DNA of 64,000 nucleotides from an uncultured Bacteroidales bacterium. Lineage in GTDB: Bacteria; Bacteroidota; Bacteroidia; Bacteroidales; Bacteroidaceae. Below, one piece after another: positions 33,113 through 43,564 of this stretch. The DNA lies in NCBI GenBank assembly GCA_902800305.1, contig CADCDP010000011.1, positions 1 through 64,000 on the forward strand, written 5' to 3'. Under the pieces are notes generated by a model. That model saw only the letters and a list, made by a program, of their open reading frames with translations. It did no database searches and was not told the origin of the DNA. The first letter of the stretch is position 1, and each line of letters opens with the position of its first letter. A program made the translations under genes and the position numbers.

Positions 33113-33145
33113 TCCCCGAATTGCAAAAAAAGAAAGAGAAAGAGC

Positions 33146-34249
33146 ATGAAACGTGTGATTTTAATGTTCATGGGATGCTGCTTAGCCTTGAGTGTTGTGG
33201 CACAGGAGAAGGCGCAGCAGATGGCGGACACGATTGTGAAGTACCAGTTGAAGTCGGGTGGATGGCCTAAGAACCAGGATTGGTTGAAGGGCGTGGACCC
33301 CAAGGAGGCGAAGGCGTGGGCAAAGACGGGTATCGGGGCTACTATCGATAACGGTGCTACGGTGTTTGAGATGAATACGCTGGCGGTGGCTGTGGACAGG
33401 GTGTATGAGATTGAGGCAGATGGCTACGGATGGGTGGACACGAAGGTGCTGGAGGCTCAGCGTGAGCAGTATCGAACCTCGTTCCGGCTGGGATTGCTGT
33501 ATCTGCTGAAGATGCAGTATGACAATGGTGGCTTCCCCCAATATTTCCCACCGAAGAAAGGTGAGGACTATTCGTCGCAGATTACTTTCAACGACAATGC
33601 TATGGTGAATGTACTGAAGCTGTTGAGGGATGTGGCGAACGATGCAGAGACATATCGACGCATGGGTGTGGACAAGTCGCTGAAGAAGAAGTGTCTGGCA
33701 GCTTACGAGAAGGGCTTGCAATGTGTGCTTGATTGCCAGATTCGTGTGGATGATGCTGGAAAGGTGCTGGCATACGGTACGGAAGAATGGAAGACGGGCA
33801 AGAAGACAGTGTGGTGTCAGCAGCACGACAAGAAGACGCTGGTTCCTGTGAAGGCCCGTGCCTACGAACTTCCTTCCTATACGGGGCAAGGTGAAACGGT
33901 GGCTATTCTGGACTTGCTGATGGATGTGCAGAATCCATCGGAAGCGGTGAAGGAAGCTGTGAAGGGTGGGGTGGAATGGTTGGAGGCTCATGCGATGAAG
34001 GATGTGGAGGTGGAGCATTTTTGGACAGACGGTGGCGATGATGACATTCGGCTTGTGGAGAGGGTAGGGGCACCCTTGCTTTGGGCACGTTTCTACGACT
34101 TGGAGAAGGCGGAACCGATGTATTGTGGTCGGGATGGTGTGCCGAAGAAGAATCTTTCGGATATTGATTATGAGCGTCGAAACGGCTACCAGTGGGTGGG
34201 CAATGCTCCCCAACGTGTGATAGACAGATACCATCAACTGATGTATTAG
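33146..34249 (+). CDS. Secreted pectate lyase (PL10 type)
   Basis: A 367-residue protein with a signal peptide (MKRVILMFMGCCLALSVVA). The body starts with 'ADTIVKYQLKSGGWPKNQDW' and contains 'GATIDNGATVFEMNTLA', 'GGFPQYFPPKKGEDYSSQIT' with 'FNDNAMVNVLKLL', and 'WCQQHDKKTLVPVKARAYEL'. These are typical of the PL10 family, which cleaves polygalacturonate by beta-elimination with a calcium ion. The start at 33146 follows the promoter at 33083-33112; the long upstream reading is rejected. It fits a pectin-using lifestyle together with the SGNH esterase and GH43 genes. The next gene (DUF3467) is 24 bases downstream. Confidence 0.88.
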   Translation: MKRVILMFMGCCLALSVVAQEKAQQMADTIVKYQLKSGGWPKNQDWLKGVDPKEAKAWAKTGIGATIDNGATVFEMNTLAVAVDRVYEIEADGYGWVDTKVLEAQREQYRTSFRLGLLYLLKMQYDNGGFPQYFPPKKGEDYSSQITFNDNAMVNVLKLLRDVANDAETYRRMGVDKSLKKKCLAAYEKGLQCVLDCQIRVDDAGKVLAYGTEEWKTGKKTVWCQQHDKKTLVPVKARAYELPSYTGQGETVAILDLLMDVQNPSEAVKEAVKGGVEWLEAHAMKDVEVEHFWTDGGDDDIRLVERVGAPLLWARFYDLEKAEPMYCGRDGVPKKNLSDIDYERRNGYQWVGNAPQRVIDRYHQLMY

Positions 34250-34273
34250 TTTAACGATAAAATATAGAAAATT

Positions 34274-34597
34274 ATGGCAGAAAACAACGGCCCACAGCTT
34301 CAGATAGAGCTGAAGCCAGAGGTGGCAGAGGGTACTTATTCTAACCTCGCCATCATTACCCATTCAAGTAGTGAAGTGATTACGGATTTTGTCCAGATGA
34401 TGCCTGGCATGCAGAAGGCACAAGTGAAGAGCCGCATCATCATGGCTCCTGAGCACGCTAAGCGTCTTCTCTACGCATTGCAGGACAACATCCAGAAGTA
34501 TGAGAAGCAGTTTGGCCCGATTAAGATGCCGCAGCCTCAGCAGTCGAATGAGGGGCGGACGATTGCACCGTTCACCATCAAGAAGGGTGAAGCATAA
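34274..34597 (+). CDS. DUF3467 family protein
   Basis: A 107-residue cytosolic protein with 'QIELKPEVAEGTYSNLAIIT', 'FVQMMPGMQKAQVKSRIIMA' and 'PEHAKRLLYALQDNIQKYE', which match DUF3467, a family of unknown function. In related Bacteroidetes, as I recall, this gene follows rpoC and precedes the str ribosomal genes. Here it still stands upstream of rpsL, but a pectate lyase gene, not rpoC, is on its left. A terminator hairpin lies 98 bases downstream. Confidence 0.88.
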   Translation: MAENNGPQLQIELKPEVAEGTYSNLAIITHSSSEVITDFVQMMPGMQKAQVKSRIIMAPEHAKRLLYALQDNIQKYEKQFGPIKMPQPQQSNEGRTIAPFTIKKGEA

Positions 34598-34695
34598 GGC
34601 TTGCTTCGGTAAAACTTCTCGCGCGTACATATATTTATATAAGGACGTAACGACGTATCTACGTAAGGATATTACCGCGAGTGAAACTCCTGTGG

Positions 34696-34726
34696 CGGAG
34701 GACGAATCATAGTGTTTCGTCCTCCG
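34696..34726 (+). terminator. Terminator after DUF3467 gene
   Basis: Arms of 11 bases (cggaggacgaa / ttcgtcctccg) with a 9-base loop, followed by a short T-rich stretch (ttcttt). Confidence 0.75.
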
Positions 34727-34884
34727 TTCTTTATGCGCTTTTGGGCTGCTTTGCAACCTCTTTTGCTATGTCCGTATGGCAAAATTGAAGGTTTAATCTG
34801 TTAAATAATTCTAAAATAGAGGTTTCTGAGGGCGTGGCGGGGAAAAAGTGGCTTTTATAAATATGTTATATGACAGGATTTTCG

Positions 34885-34892
34885 TAACTTTG
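34885..34892 (+). promoter_or_regulatory. -7 element of the str/S10 ribosomal operon
   Basis: TAACTTTG fits TANNTTTG; it lies 241 bases before rpsL. There is no exact -33 TTTG at the usual distance. The long leader could carry regulation, but no known ribosomal-protein site was recognised. Confidence 0.5.
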
Positions 34893-35132
34893 CACCACTT
34901 TTTGGAGTAGTGCGTACCTTAGTAAGGTGCATGGAGTATCGTGTGGAGTGGAAAAAAGTACAGCAGGGATAGGTGTTTGAGGGGTAGAAGAAGAACACGA
35001 TACGCCAATTTGGCACGAAGCAAAGCGAGTAGCTGACCATAAAGCAAGGGCTTCTCTTCTGGTGGAAGGGATATGGTAGGCACTCAAACGTAACGGACAA
35101 TAATTCATAATAACAATAAAAAATTAAACAAA

Positions 35133-35513
35133 ATGCCTACTATTCAACAATTGGTAAGAAAAGGCCGTAAAGTGTTAGTGGACAAGAGCAAGTCTCCTGC
35201 ATTGGATTCTTGCCCTCAGCGTCGCGGTGTTTGCGTGCGCGTGTACACAACCACTCCTAAGAAGCCTAATTCAGCGATGAGAAAGGTCGCACGTGTTCGT
35301 TTGACAAACAAGAAGGAAGTGAACTCTTACATTCCAGGAGAGGGACACAACCTTCAGGAGCACTCCATCGTACTGGTGCGCGGTGGTCGTGTGAAGGACC
35401 TCCCAGGTGTACGTTATCACATCATTCGCGGTGCGCTCGATACCGCAGGTGTGGCAAGCCGCACACAGCGTCGCTCGAAGTACGGAGCTAAGCGTCCAAA
35501 GGCTAAGAAGTAA
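35133..35513 (+). CDS. rpsL: 30S ribosomal protein S12
   Basis: A 126-residue protein of the decoding site of the small subunit. It has '[11 protein letters not shown]', '[20 protein letters not shown]', '[19 protein letters not shown]' with the streptomycin-site Lys after TPKKPNSA, and '[20 protein letters not shown]'. Length fits. It is the first gene of the ribosomal block, followed after 155 gene-free bases by rpsG. Confidence 0.97.
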   Translation: MPTIQQLVRKGRKVLVDKSKSPALDSCPQRRGVCVRVYTTTPKKPNSAMRKVARVRLTNKKEVNSYIPGEGHNLQEHSIVLVRGGRVKDLPGVRYHIIRGALDTAGVASRTQRRSKYGAKRPKAKK

Positions 35514-35668
35514 TCCTTTTTCTTACAAAGACAAAGAAACAACAGTTTTTTCACAACGTTTGGTTTGACGGAAATGCTTGAAGGGTTGAGTAAATGCCCT
35601 TGAGTGGGCGTTGAAGACACACACAATATGCAGCCTCAGACTAAAGAAAGATTAAATCAAACAAAAAA

Positions 35669-36145
35669 ATGAGAAAAGCTAAACCAAAGAAGCGTGTGGT
35701 GCTTCCAGATCCAGTTTACGGAGATGTGAAGGTGACAAAGTTCGTTAACAACCTCATGTACGATGGAAAGAAGAGCGTGGCTTACACCATCTTCTACACA
35801 GCTCTGAAGAATGTAGAGAACAAGATGAAGAACGAGGAGAAGTCTCCACTCGAAATCTGGAAGACTGCCCTCGACAACATCACTCCACAGGTGGAGGTGA
35901 AGAGCCGCCGTATCGGTGGTGCCACTTTCCAGGTGCCAACAGAGATTCGTGCTGACCGCAAGGAGGCCATCTCTATGAAGAACATGATTTCTTTCGCCCG
36001 CAAGCGTTCGGGTAAGAGCATGGCTGACAAGCTCTCTGCAGAGATTATGGATGCCTTCAACCAGCAGGGTGGTGCATTCAAGCGTAAGGAGGATATGCAC
36101 CGTATGGCCGAGGCTAACCGTGCATTCGCACACTTCCGCTTCTAA
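35669..36145 (+). CDS. rpsG: 30S ribosomal protein S7
   Basis: A 158-residue 16S rRNA head-domain binder and assembly starter. It begins [19 protein letters not shown] and has '[15 protein letters not shown]', '[14 protein letters not shown]' and '[12 protein letters not shown]' at the end. The order rpsL-rpsG-fusA is that of the str operon. In E. coli S7 represses its own operon by binding the S12-S7 intergenic RNA; the 155-base gap here would be the place for that, but no match to the E. coli structure was recognised. Confidence 0.97.
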   Translation: MRKAKPKKRVVLPDPVYGDVKVTKFVNNLMYDGKKSVAYTIFYTALKNVENKMKNEEKSPLEIWKTALDNITPQVEVKSRRIGGATFQVPTEIRADRKEAISMKNMISFARKRSGKSMADKLSAEIMDAFNQQGGAFKRKEDMHRMAEANRAFAHFRF

Positions 36146-36194
36146 ACAACAACTCATTAGTTTTAACAAAAAGGTAAAAAGGAAATAAGAGAAT

Positions 36195-38312
36195 ATGGCA
36201 AAGCAAGATTTGCATCTTACACGTAACTTTGGTATCATGGCCCACATCGATGCTGGTAAGACTACCACATCTGAGCGTATTTTGTTCTACACTGGTAAGA
36301 CACACAAGCTGGGTGAGGTTCATGATGGTGCCGCAACTATGGACTGGATGGCACAGGAGCAAGAGCGTGGTATCACTATCACTTCTGCTGCTACAACAGC
36401 CTATTGGACATGGAATGGCAACAAGTATAAATTCAACCTGATTGACACTCCGGGACACGTGGACTTCACTGCCGAAGTGGAGCGTTCACTCCGTGTGCTT
36501 GACGGTGCCGTTGCCACTTACTGTGCAGTAGGTGGCGTGGAGCCTCAGTCGGAGACTGTTTGGCGTCAGGCTGACAAGTACAATGTTCCACGTATCGGTT
36601 ACGTGAACAAGATGGACCGTTCGGGTGCTGACTTCTTCGAGGTGGTTCGCCAGATGAAGGAAGTGCTCGGTGCAAAGCCTGTTCCCGTGGTGATTCCAAT
36701 CGGTGCAGAGGAGAATTTCAAGGGTGTGGTTGACCTCATCAAGATGAAGGCTATCCTGTGGCACGACGAGTCGCTGGGTGCTGACTACGATGTGGAGGAC
36801 ATCCCTGCCAATCTTCAGGCTGAGGCCGAGGAGTGGCGTGGCAAGATGTTGGAAGCTGTGGCTGAGTTTGACGATGCGTTGATGGAGAAGTTCTTCGATG
36901 ACCCATCGACCATCACTGAGGAAGAGTGCATCCGTGCTCTCCGCAAGGCTACTTGTGCGCTTGAGTGTACACCAATGCTTTGTGGCTCTTCGTTCAAGAA
37001 CAAGGGTGTGCAGACGTTGCTCGACTATGTTTGTGCTTTCTTGCCTTCTCCACTCGATACTCCTAACATCGTGGGTTCTAATCCAACGACGAAGGAAGAG
37101 GAAGACCGCAAGCCTTCTGAGGACGAGAAAACTTCGGCTCTTGCGTTCAAGATTGCTACAGACCCATACGTAGGCCGTCTCACTTTCATCCGTGTGTATT
37201 CTGGTAAGGTGGAAGCTGGTTCTTACATCTATAACTCTCGTTCTGGCAAGAAGGAGCGTGTGTCTCGTTTGTTCCAGATGCACTCCAACCACCAGAATCC
37301 TGTAGAGGAAATTTCTGCTGGCGATATTGGTGCAGTGGTAGGTCTGAAGGATATTCACACGGGTGATACGCTCTGTGACGAGGATGCACCCATCGTGCTT
37401 GAGTCTATGGACTTCCCAGATCCTGTGATTGGTATCGCTGTTGAGCCTAAGACTCAGAAGGATCTTGACAAACTTTCCATTGGTCTGCAGAAGTTGGCCG
37501 AGGAAGACCCAACCTTCACTGTGAAGACGGATGAACAGTCTGGTCAGACAGTGATTTCTGGTATGGGTGAGCTTCACCTCGACATCATCATCGACCGTCT
37601 GAAGCGCGAGTTCAAGGTGGAGTGTAATCAGGGTAAGCCTCAGGTGAACTACAAGGAGGCTATTACGAAGACTGTTGACCTCCGTGAGGTGTACAAGAAG
37701 CAGTCGGGTGGTCGTGGTAAATTCGCTGACATCATCGTGAAGGTTGGTCCTGTGGATGATGACTTCGAGGGTACAGGCCTTCAGTTCGTTGACGAGGTGA
37801 AGGGCGGTAACGTGCCTAAGGAGTTTATTCCTGCCGTCCAGAAGGGCTTCGCTGAGTCCATGAAGAATGGTGTGCTCGGTGGCTTCCCAATGGACAGCCT
37901 CAAGGTTACTCTTGTGGATGGTAGCTTCCACCCAGTGGACTCTGACCAGTTGTCTTTCGAAATCGCTGCACGTCAGGCCTACAAGAACGCTTGTGCTCAG
38001 GCTAAGCCTGTGCTGATGGAGCCTATCATGAAGCTCGAGGTGGTTACTCCAGAGGAGAACATGGGTGACGTGATTGGTGACTTGAATAAGCGCCGTGGTC
38101 AGGTGGAAGGTATGGACAATGCTCGTTCGGGTGCTCGCATCGTGAAAGCAATGGTTCCGCTGGGCGAGATGTTCGGTTATGTGACCGCTCTTCGTACCAT
38201 CACTTCTGGTCGTGCCACTTCGTCGATGCAATATGACCACCACTCTCCTGTGTCAAGCACGATTGCCAAGGCTGTGCTTCAGGAGTGTAACGGTCGCGTA
38301 GATCTCGTATAA
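36195..38312 (+). CDS. fusA: Elongation factor G
   Basis: A 705-residue GTPase that drives translocation on the ribosome. G motifs are AHIDAGKT, 'DTPGHVDF' and '[10 protein letters not shown]'; the switch I area reads '[19 protein letters not shown]'. Domains IV and V are present ('[19 protein letters not shown]', '[19 protein letters not shown]'). The length is normal. A large minus-strand open frame opposite this gene is a codon-bias shadow. No tuf gene follows; rpsJ comes next after 95 bases. Confidence 0.97.
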   Translation: MAKQDLHLTRNFGIMAHIDAGKTTTSERILFYTGKTHKLGEVHDGAATMDWMAQEQERGITITSAATTAYWTWNGNKYKFNLIDTPGHVDFTAEVERSLRVLDGAVATYCAVGGVEPQSETVWRQADKYNVPRIGYVNKMDRSGADFFEVVRQMKEVLGAKPVPVVIPIGAEENFKGVVDLIKMKAILWHDESLGADYDVEDIPANLQAEAEEWRGKMLEAVAEFDDALMEKFFDDPSTITEEECIRALRKATCALECTPMLCGSSFKNKGVQTLLDYVCAFLPSPLDTPNIVGSNPTTKEEEDRKPSEDEKTSALAFKIATDPYVGRLTFIRVYSGKVEAGSYIYNSRSGKKERVSRLFQMHSNHQNPVEEISAGDIGAVVGLKDIHTGDTLCDEDAPIVLESMDFPDPVIGIAVEPKTQKDLDKLSIGLQKLAEEDPTFTVKTDEQSGQTVISGMGELHLDIIIDRLKREFKVECNQGKPQVNYKEAITKTVDLREVYKKQSGGRGKFADIIVKVGPVDDDFEGTGLQFVDEVKGGNVPKEFIPAVQKGFAESMKNGVLGGFPMDSLKVTLVDGSFHPVDSDQLSFEIAARQAYKNACAQAKPVLMEPIMKLEVVTPEENMGDVIGDLNKRRGQVEGMDNARSGARIVKAMVPLGEMFGYVTALRTITSGRATSSMQYDHHSPVSSTIAKAVLQECNGRVDLV

Positions 38313-38331
38313 TCAAGAAAAAGTGTGGGGG

Positions 38332-38361
38332 TGCAGACAAGCAAACGACTCTTTGTCTGCA
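38332..38361 (+). terminator. Hairpin between fusA and rpsJ
   Basis: A 9-base perfect stem (tgcagacaa / ttgtctgca), extended by flanking ggg/ccc with a small bulge, loop 12 bases. The following sequence is only mildly T-rich. It may be an attenuator or RNA-processing site rather than a full stop, since no new promoter was found before rpsJ. Confidence 0.45.
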
Positions 38362-38407
38362 TACCCTCTTGCTTATATACATTATTAATTATTAAATAAT
38401 AAAAAAC

Positions 38408-38716
38408 ATGAGTCAACAAAAAATTCGTATTAAACTGAAGTCTTACGACCACAACCTCGTTGACAAGTCAGCAGAGAAGATCGTGAAGGCAGTGAAGGCT
38501 ACTGATGCTATCGTGAGCGGTCCTATTCCACTCCCGACGCACAAGCGCATTTTCACCGTGAACCGTTCTACTTTCGTGAACAAGAAGTCTCGTGAACAGT
38601 TTGAACTGAGCACTTACAAAAGACTGATTGACATCTACAGCTCTACAACCAAGACTGTGGACGCACTCATGAAGCTTGAATTGCCAAGCGGCGTTGAAGT
38701 CGAGATTAAGGTTTGA
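38408..38716 (+). CDS. rpsJ: 30S ribosomal protein S10
   Basis: A 102-residue protein of the 30S head, which also pairs with NusB in antitermination. It has '[20 protein letters not shown]', '[17 protein letters not shown]', '[19 protein letters not shown]' and the ending '[11 protein letters not shown]'. It opens the S10 gene set. Confidence 0.97.
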   Translation: MSQQKIRIKLKSYDHNLVDKSAEKIVKAVKATDAIVSGPIPLPTHKRIFTVNRSTFVNKKSREQFELSTYKRLIDIYSSTTKTVDALMKLELPSGVEVEIKV

Positions 38717-38747
38717 TATTTTGAGAACTATTTAAAGTATTAATGAA

Positions 38748-39362
38748 ATGCCAGGATTAATTGGAAAAAAAATCGGAATGACATCCGTTTTCAGTGCTGA
38801 TGGAAAGAATCTTCCATGCACTGTTATCGAAGTAGGTCCTTGTGTTGTCACTCAGGTCAAGACTGTAGAAAAGGATGGCTATGCAGCTGTGCAGGTAGGT
38901 TTCCAGGATAAGACAGAGAAGCATACTACCAAGCAGATGATGGGTCACTTCAAGAAGGCCGGTACAACACCAAAGAGACACTTGGCCGAGTTCACTTACG
39001 ACGAGGAACATAACCTCGGTGATGTAATCACAGTAGAATTGTTCAATGACACTGCTTACGTTGATGTGACAGGTACATCTAAGGGTAAGGGTTTCCAGGG
39101 TGTTGTTAAGCGCCATGGTTTCGGTGGTGTAGGTCAGGCTACACACGGTCAGGATGACCGTCTTCGCAAACCGGGTTCTATCGGTGCTTGTGCCACTCCT
39201 TCTCGTGTGTTCAAGAACGTGCCAATGGGTGGCCAGATGGGCAACGAGCAGGTGACTACACACAACCTTCAGGTAATTAAGGTGGTTCCGGAACACAATC
39301 TCCTTCTTTTGAAGGGTAGCGTTCCAGGCTGCAAAGGTTCAATTGTTATAATCAAGAAGTAA
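38748..39362 (+). CDS. rplC: 50S ribosomal protein L3
   Basis: A 204-residue protein near the peptidyl transferase centre. It begins [15 protein letters not shown] and has '[20 protein letters not shown]' and '[20 protein letters not shown]', including the Gln that is methylated in some bacteria. It follows rpsJ by 31 bases and precedes rplD by 3. Confidence 0.97.
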   Translation: MPGLIGKKIGMTSVFSADGKNLPCTVIEVGPCVVTQVKTVEKDGYAAVQVGFQDKTEKHTTKQMMGHFKKAGTTPKRHLAEFTYDEEHNLGDVITVELFNDTAYVDVTGTSKGKGFQGVVKRHGFGGVGQATHGQDDRLRKPGSIGACATPSRVFKNVPMGGQMGNEQVTTHNLQVIKVVPEHNLLLLKGSVPGCKGSIVIIKK

Positions 39363-39365
39363 GCA

Positions 39366-39995
39366 ATGGAAGTTTCTGTATTAAATATCAAGGGCGAGGA
39401 CACTGGTAAGAAGGTGGTTCTGAACGATGCAATCTTCGGAATTGAACCTAATGACCACTGTATCTACCTCGCAGTAAAGCAGTATCTCGCCGCTCAGCGT
39501 CAGGGTACTCACAAGTCTAAGGAAAGAAGCGAAATTACAGGCTCTACTCGTAAGCTCATCCGTCAGAAGGGTGGTGGCGGCGCACGTCGTGGTGACATCA
39601 AGTCTCCATTGCTTCGTGGTGGCGGTCGTGTATTTGGTCCTCGTCCTCGTGACTATTGGTTCAAGCTGAACAAGAAAGTGAAGTCTCTCGCTCGCAATAG
39701 TGCCCTTTCATACAAGGCTCAACAGAATGCCATCGTTGTCGTTGAGGACTTCGATTTTGAGGCTCCAAAGACAAAAGAAGGCGTAGCCCTGTTAAATAAT
39801 CTTAAAGTTGAGGGTAAGAAGACGCTGATTGTTTTGCCAGAAGTAAAAAAGAACGTACATTTGTCAGTCCGTAACATTCAGCGTGTTGAAGTTATGACAG
39901 CCAGTGCACTCAATACATACAAAGTAATGAATGCAAATGTGCTTGTCGTGACTGAGAATGCGCTTAAGTTGGTTGACGAAACTTTTAATAAGTAA
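39366..39995 (+). CDS. rplD: 50S ribosomal protein L4
   Basis: A 209-residue protein that lines the exit tunnel. Characteristic segments are '[20 protein letters not shown]', '[20 protein letters not shown]' (the tunnel loop) and '[10 protein letters not shown]' at the end. In E. coli L4 represses the S10 operon; no such leader structure was recognised here. Confidence 0.97.
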   Translation: MEVSVLNIKGEDTGKKVVLNDAIFGIEPNDHCIYLAVKQYLAAQRQGTHKSKERSEITGSTRKLIRQKGGGGARRGDIKSPLLRGGGRVFGPRPRDYWFKLNKKVKSLARNSALSYKAQQNAIVVVEDFDFEAPKTKEGVALLNNLKVEGKKTLIVLPEVKKNVHLSVRNIQRVEVMTASALNTYKVMNANVLVVTENALKLVDETFNK

Positions 39996-40010
39996 AGGAG
40001 GTACAAGAAT

Positions 40011-40304
40011 ATGGCATATATCGTAAAACCATTGGTTACAGAGAAGATGACGGCTATAACGGAGAAGCGGGGCAATGTGTTCGGCTTCATTGTGCTTCCT
40101 ACGGCCAATAAGATTGAAATTAAGAAAGAGGTTGAAGCTAAGTATAACGTGAATGTGGTTTCGGTGAACACCATGAACTACGCTGGTAAGCGTAAAAGCC
40201 GTTACACAAAGGCTGGTGTTATTAAGGGTAAGACCAATGCTTTCAAGAAAGCTATCGTCACTCTGAAAGAAGGCGAAACTATTGATTTCTATAGTAACAT
40301 TTAA
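40011..40304 (+). CDS. rplW: 50S ribosomal protein L23
   Basis: A 97-residue protein at the tunnel exit where trigger factor and SRP dock. It has '[20 protein letters not shown]', '[20 protein letters not shown]' and '[16 protein letters not shown]'. A complete Shine-Dalgarno AAGGAGG at 39995-40001 lies 9 bases before the ATG, which is unusual for Bacteroidetes. Confidence 0.96.
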   Translation: MAYIVKPLVTEKMTAITEKRGNVFGFIVLPTANKIEIKKEVEAKYNVNVVSVNTMNYAGKRKSRYTKAGVIKGKTNAFKKAIVTLKEGETIDFYSNI

Positions 40305-40312
40305 TTAAACAC

Positions 40313-41137
40313 ATGGGTATTCGTAAATTTAGGCCAGTAACTCCTGGCCAGAGGCACAAAGCTATTGGTACTTTCGATGATGTTACTACATCAGTACCAG
40401 AGAAAACTCTTGTTTTCGGAAAGCGTAGCACGGGTGGCCGTGACAATTCCGGTCGCATCGCAGTCCGCTACAGAGGTGGTGGTCACAAGCGCTTGATTCG
40501 TATTGTCGATTTCAAGAGAGAGAAGGACGGTATCCCCGCAGTAGTAAAGACGATTGAGTATGACCCGAATCGTTCGGCACGTATCGCTCTCGTCTTTTAT
40601 GCTGACGGTGAGAAACGTTACATCGTTGCTCCTAACGGCTTGCAGGTAGGCGCAACCATCATGTCTGGTCCAGACGCTGCTCCAGACCTTGGCAACACAC
40701 TCCCATTGGAGAACATCCCTGTCGGTACTGTAATTCACAATATCGAGCTGCGTCCAGGACAGGGTGCCAAGATGGTTCGTTCTGCAGGCAACTTTGCTCA
40801 GTTAACTTCACGTGAAGGTCGCTACTGTGTCATCAAGCTTCCTTCTGGCGAAATTCGTAAGGTGCTCTCAGTTTGTCGCGCAACTATCGGTAGCGTAAGC
40901 AACTCGGATCACGCTCTTGAATCTTCTGGTAAGGCAGGTCGTAGCCGTTGGCTCGGTCGTCGTCCACACAATCGTGGTGTTGTCATGAACCCAATTGATC
41001 ACCCAATGGGTGGTGGTGAAGGACGTCACACTGGTGGACACCCACGTTCACGTAACGGCCTCTATGCTAAGGGTCTTAAGACACGCGCACCAAAGAAGCT
41101 GTCGAACAAGTACATTATTGAAAGACGTAATAAGTAA
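40313..41137 (+). CDS. rplB: 50S ribosomal protein L2
   Basis: A 274-residue core protein needed for subunit joining and peptidyl transfer. It has '[18 protein letters not shown]', '[20 protein letters not shown]', '[20 protein letters not shown]', and the conserved His region '[20 protein letters not shown]'. It is 8 bases after rplW. Confidence 0.97.
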   Translation: MGIRKFRPVTPGQRHKAIGTFDDVTTSVPEKTLVFGKRSTGGRDNSGRIAVRYRGGGHKRLIRIVDFKREKDGIPAVVKTIEYDPNRSARIALVFYADGEKRYIVAPNGLQVGATIMSGPDAAPDLGNTLPLENIPVGTVIHNIELRPGQGAKMVRSAGNFAQLTSREGRYCVIKLPSGEIRKVLSVCRATIGSVSNSDHALESSGKAGRSRWLGRRPHNRGVVMNPIDHPMGGGEGRHTGGHPRSRNGLYAKGLKTRAPKKLSNKYIIERRNK

Positions 41138-41151
41138 AAAGTTAACTGAAT

Positions 41152-41421
41152 ATGAGTCGTTCATTAAAAAAAGGTCCATACATCAATGTGAAGCTCGAAA
41201 AGAAGGTTCTCGCCATGAACGAGAGCGGCAAGAAGAGCGTTATCAAGTCGTGGGCTCGCGCTTCAATGATATCTCCAGATTTCGTGGGACATACCATTGC
41301 TGTGCATAATGGTAATAAATTTATCCCTGTTTACATTACTGAAAATATGGTAGGACACAAGCTTGGTGAGTTTGCTCTTACACGTACTTTCCGCGGTCAC
41401 GCAGGCAATAAGAAGAAGTAA
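41152..41421 (+). CDS. rpsS: 30S ribosomal protein S19
   Basis: An 89-residue 30S head protein: '[19 protein letters not shown]', '[20 protein letters not shown]' and '[19 protein letters not shown]'. Normal length and position between rplB and rplV. Confidence 0.97.
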   Translation: MSRSLKKGPYINVKLEKKVLAMNESGKKSVIKSWARASMISPDFVGHTIAVHNGNKFIPVYITENMVGHKLGEFALTRTFRGHAGNKKK

Positions 41422-41463
41422 TGTAGAACAAGGCTTCAACCAAGTAAAAAAGACTTTTATATA

Positions 41464-41868
41464 ATGGGAGCAAGAAAAAGATTAATGGCCGAAAAGATTA
41501 AAGAGGCCAAGAAGACTGCTTACTTCGCCAGTCTGCGCAATATTCCTTCTTCGCCACGAAAGATGCGCTATGTCGCTGACTTGGTGCGTGGCATGGAGGT
41601 AGGCAAGGCTCTTGCAACTCTTAAGTTCAACAGCAAAACTGCTGCCAAGGATGTTGAGAAGTTGCTGCGCTCTGCTATCGCTAACTGGGAACAGAAGAAT
41701 GACCGCAAGGCTGAAAACGGTGAACTCTATATCTCGAAGATTTTTGTTGACGAGGGTGCAACGCTCAAGCGTATGAGACCAGCACCTCAGGGACGTGGCT
41801 ACAGAATTCGTAAGCGTTCTAACCATGTTACCATTTTCGTGGACGCTAAAGCTAAAGAAGAAAAGTAA
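41464..41868 (+). CDS. rplV: 50S ribosomal protein L22
   Basis: A 134-residue tunnel protein. It starts [20 protein letters not shown] and has '[20 protein letters not shown]', '[13 protein letters not shown]' and the tunnel loop and end '[20 protein letters not shown]'. The longer start is kept because this Lys/Arg N-terminus is typical in Bacteroidetes; a Met eight codons later is an alternative. Confidence 0.95.
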   Translation: MGARKRLMAEKIKEAKKTAYFASLRNIPSSPRKMRYVADLVRGMEVGKALATLKFNSKTAAKDVEKLLRSAIANWEQKNDRKAENGELYISKIFVDEGATLKRMRPAPQGRGYRIRKRSNHVTIFVDAKAKEEK

Positions 41869-41870
41869 TT

Positions 41871-42602
41871 ATGGGACAAAAATGTAATCCAATAAGTAAC
41901 CGCCTCGGTATTGTAAGAGGTTGGGATTCTAACTGGTTCGGCGGAAATGATTTTGGTGACAACCTCCTTGAGGACAGCAAAATCCGCAAGTATTTGAATG
42001 CTCGTCTTGCCAAGGCAAGTGTTTCAAAGATTGTTATTGAGCGCACTTTGAAGCTTGTCACTATCACGATTTGTACAGCTCGTCCAGGCTTCATCATCGG
42101 TAAGGGTGGTGAACAAGTGGAGGCTCTGAAGAAGGAACTCAAGAAAGTGACGGACAAGGAAGTGCAGATTAACATCTACGAAATTAAGCGTCCAGAACTT
42201 GATGCCGTAATTGTTGCTAACAACATCGCACGTCAGATTGAGGGTAAGATTGCTTATCGTCGTGCCATCAAAACTGCTATCGCTAATACGATGCGTTCGG
42301 GTGCAGAAGGTATCAAAGTCCAAATTTCTGGTCGTCTCAATGGCGCAGAAATGAGCCGTTCAGAGATGTACAAGGAGGGACGTACTCCACTCCACACGCT
42401 TCGTGCAGACATCGACTATTGTCTGGCAGAAGCTCTTACTAAGGTGGGTCTCCTTGGTATCAAGGTTTGGATTTGCCGTGGTGAGAAATTTGGCAAACAG
42501 GATCTTACTCCTAATTTCTCACAGCAGAAGGAGTCAGGTCGTGGTGGCAACAATGCTGGTGGACGTCGTTTCAGAAACAGAAAGTCTAATAACCGCAATT
42601 AA
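41871..42602 (+). CDS. rpsC: 30S ribosomal protein S3
   Basis: A 243-residue protein at the mRNA entry channel. It has '[20 protein letters not shown]', the KH-domain motif '[17 protein letters not shown]', '[20 protein letters not shown]' and '[19 protein letters not shown]'. The tail is Gly/Asn/Arg rich. It lies 2 bases after rplV; 68 bases separate it from rplP. Confidence 0.97.
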   Translation: MGQKCNPISNRLGIVRGWDSNWFGGNDFGDNLLEDSKIRKYLNARLAKASVSKIVIERTLKLVTITICTARPGFIIGKGGEQVEALKKELKKVTDKEVQINIYEIKRPELDAVIVANNIARQIEGKIAYRRAIKTAIANTMRSGAEGIKVQISGRLNGAEMSRSEMYKEGRTPLHTLRADIDYCLAEALTKVGLLGIKVWICRGEKFGKQDLTPNFSQQKESGRGGNNAGGRRFRNRKSNNRN

Positions 42603-42670
42603 TTAATCGGGTTGTGGACTGAAGCGTGGAAATGCCCATGCTGAGGCGCAACATATAGAAGATATTAACT

Positions 42671-43102
42671 ATGTTACAGCCAAAAAGACAAAAATATAGA
42701 AGACCGCAAAAAGGTCGCGGTCGTTGGAAGGGTGTCTCTCACAGAGGTACTGAACTTGCTTTCGGTAGCTTTGGTATCAAGGCACTTGAGACTAAATGGA
42801 TTTCTGCTCGTCAAATTGAGGCTGCCCGTGTTGCTATCACACGTTACATGCAGCGTCAAGGACAGGTTTGGATTCGTATCTTCCCTGATAAGCCAATCAC
42901 TAAGAAACCTGCTGACGTCCGAATGGGTAAAGGTAAGGGTGATCCATACATGTATGTGTTCCCCGCTAAGCCAGGTCGCATTCTTTTCGAGATTGAAGGT
43001 GTTTCATACGACATCGCTAAGGAGGCACTCCGACTCGGTGCTCAGAAACTTCCTACTACTACAAAGTTTGTTGTACGTCGTGATTACGATAAAAACGCTT
43101 AA
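42671..43102 (+). CDS. rplP: 50S ribosomal protein L16
   Basis: A 143-residue protein at the tRNA A/P site. It has '[19 protein letters not shown]', '[20 protein letters not shown]', '[20 protein letters not shown]' and '[20 protein letters not shown]'. Normal length. Confidence 0.97.
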   Translation: MLQPKRQKYRRPQKGRGRWKGVSHRGTELAFGSFGIKALETKWISARQIEAARVAITRYMQRQGQVWIRIFPDKPITKKPADVRMGKGKGDPYMYVFPAKPGRILFEIEGVSYDIAKEALRLGAQKLPTTTKFVVRRDYDKNA

Positions 43103-43104
43103 TT

Positions 43105-43293
43105 ATGAAAATTTCAGAAATTAGAGAACTTACTACAGAAGAGCTCGCTGAGCGCATCGAAGTGGAGGTCGCTAACTTGAACAACATGAAGTTCAACCAC
43201 AGCATTTCTCCGCTTGCCGACAATTCTCAGATTAAGAAGTTGCGTCACGACATCGCACGCATGAAGGGCGAGCTTACCCAGCGTAATAAATAA
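43105..43293 (+). CDS. rpmC: 50S ribosomal protein L29
   Basis: A 62-residue helical protein near the tunnel exit: '[20 protein letters not shown]', '[20 protein letters not shown]' and '[14 protein letters not shown]'. It starts 2 bases after rplP. Confidence 0.95.
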   Translation: MKISEIRELTTEELAERIEVEVANLNNMKFNHSISPLADNSQIKKLRHDIARMKGELTQRNK

Positions 43294-43304
43294 AGTTATT
43301 GAGA

Positions 43305-43562
43305 ATGGAAGCAAGAAATTTAAGAAAGCAAAGACAGGGTGTCGTTACGAGCGACAAGATGGACAAGACAATTGTCGTGTCTGCCAAGTTCAAGGAGAAG
43401 CACCCTATATATGGTAAGTTTGTCCAAAAGACAAAGAAATACCATGCTCATGACGAGAAGAATGATGCTCACATCGGTGACACCGTTCTTATCATGGAGA
43501 CACGCCCACTGAGCAAAACTAAGAGATGGAGATTAGTACAAATTGTTGAAAGAGCTAAGTAA
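43305..43562 (+). CDS. rpsQ: 30S ribosomal protein S17
   Basis: An 85-residue rRNA-binding protein: '[20 protein letters not shown]', '[20 protein letters not shown]' and '[20 protein letters not shown]'. The ATG at 43305 gives the normal N-terminus; an in-frame TTG two codons earlier (43299) is less likely. Confidence 0.96.
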   Translation: MEARNLRKQRQGVVTSDKMDKTIVVSAKFKEKHPIYGKFVQKTKKYHAHDEKNDAHIGDTVLIMETRPLSKTKRWRLVQIVERAK

Positions 43563-43564
43563 TT

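Larger units (their letters stand above)
34598..35132 (+). other. Gene-free region before the ribosomal operon
   Basis: This 535-base stretch has no convincing gene. It contains a peculiar ACGTA-rich segment at 34618-34681 bounded by ctcgcg/cgcgag, a terminator hairpin at 34696-34726, an AT-rich part, the -7 box at 34885-34892, and a leader of roughly 230 bases with a small palindrome (accttagtaaggt, 34916-34928). Short reading frames on both strands here look like chance. Confidence 0.6.

Noticed and set aside
32840..33145. N-terminal extension of the pectate lyase frame
   Set aside because: It would cross two divergent promoters; a signal peptide begins at 33146.
34855..35108. Short minus-strand frames in the rpsL leader
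   Set aside because: No start context or family pattern; they cover the -7 box and leader of the ribosomal operon.
36486..38243. 585-codon open frame opposite fusA
   Set aside because: A shadow from biased codon use of a highly expressed gene; fusA is certain on the other strand.
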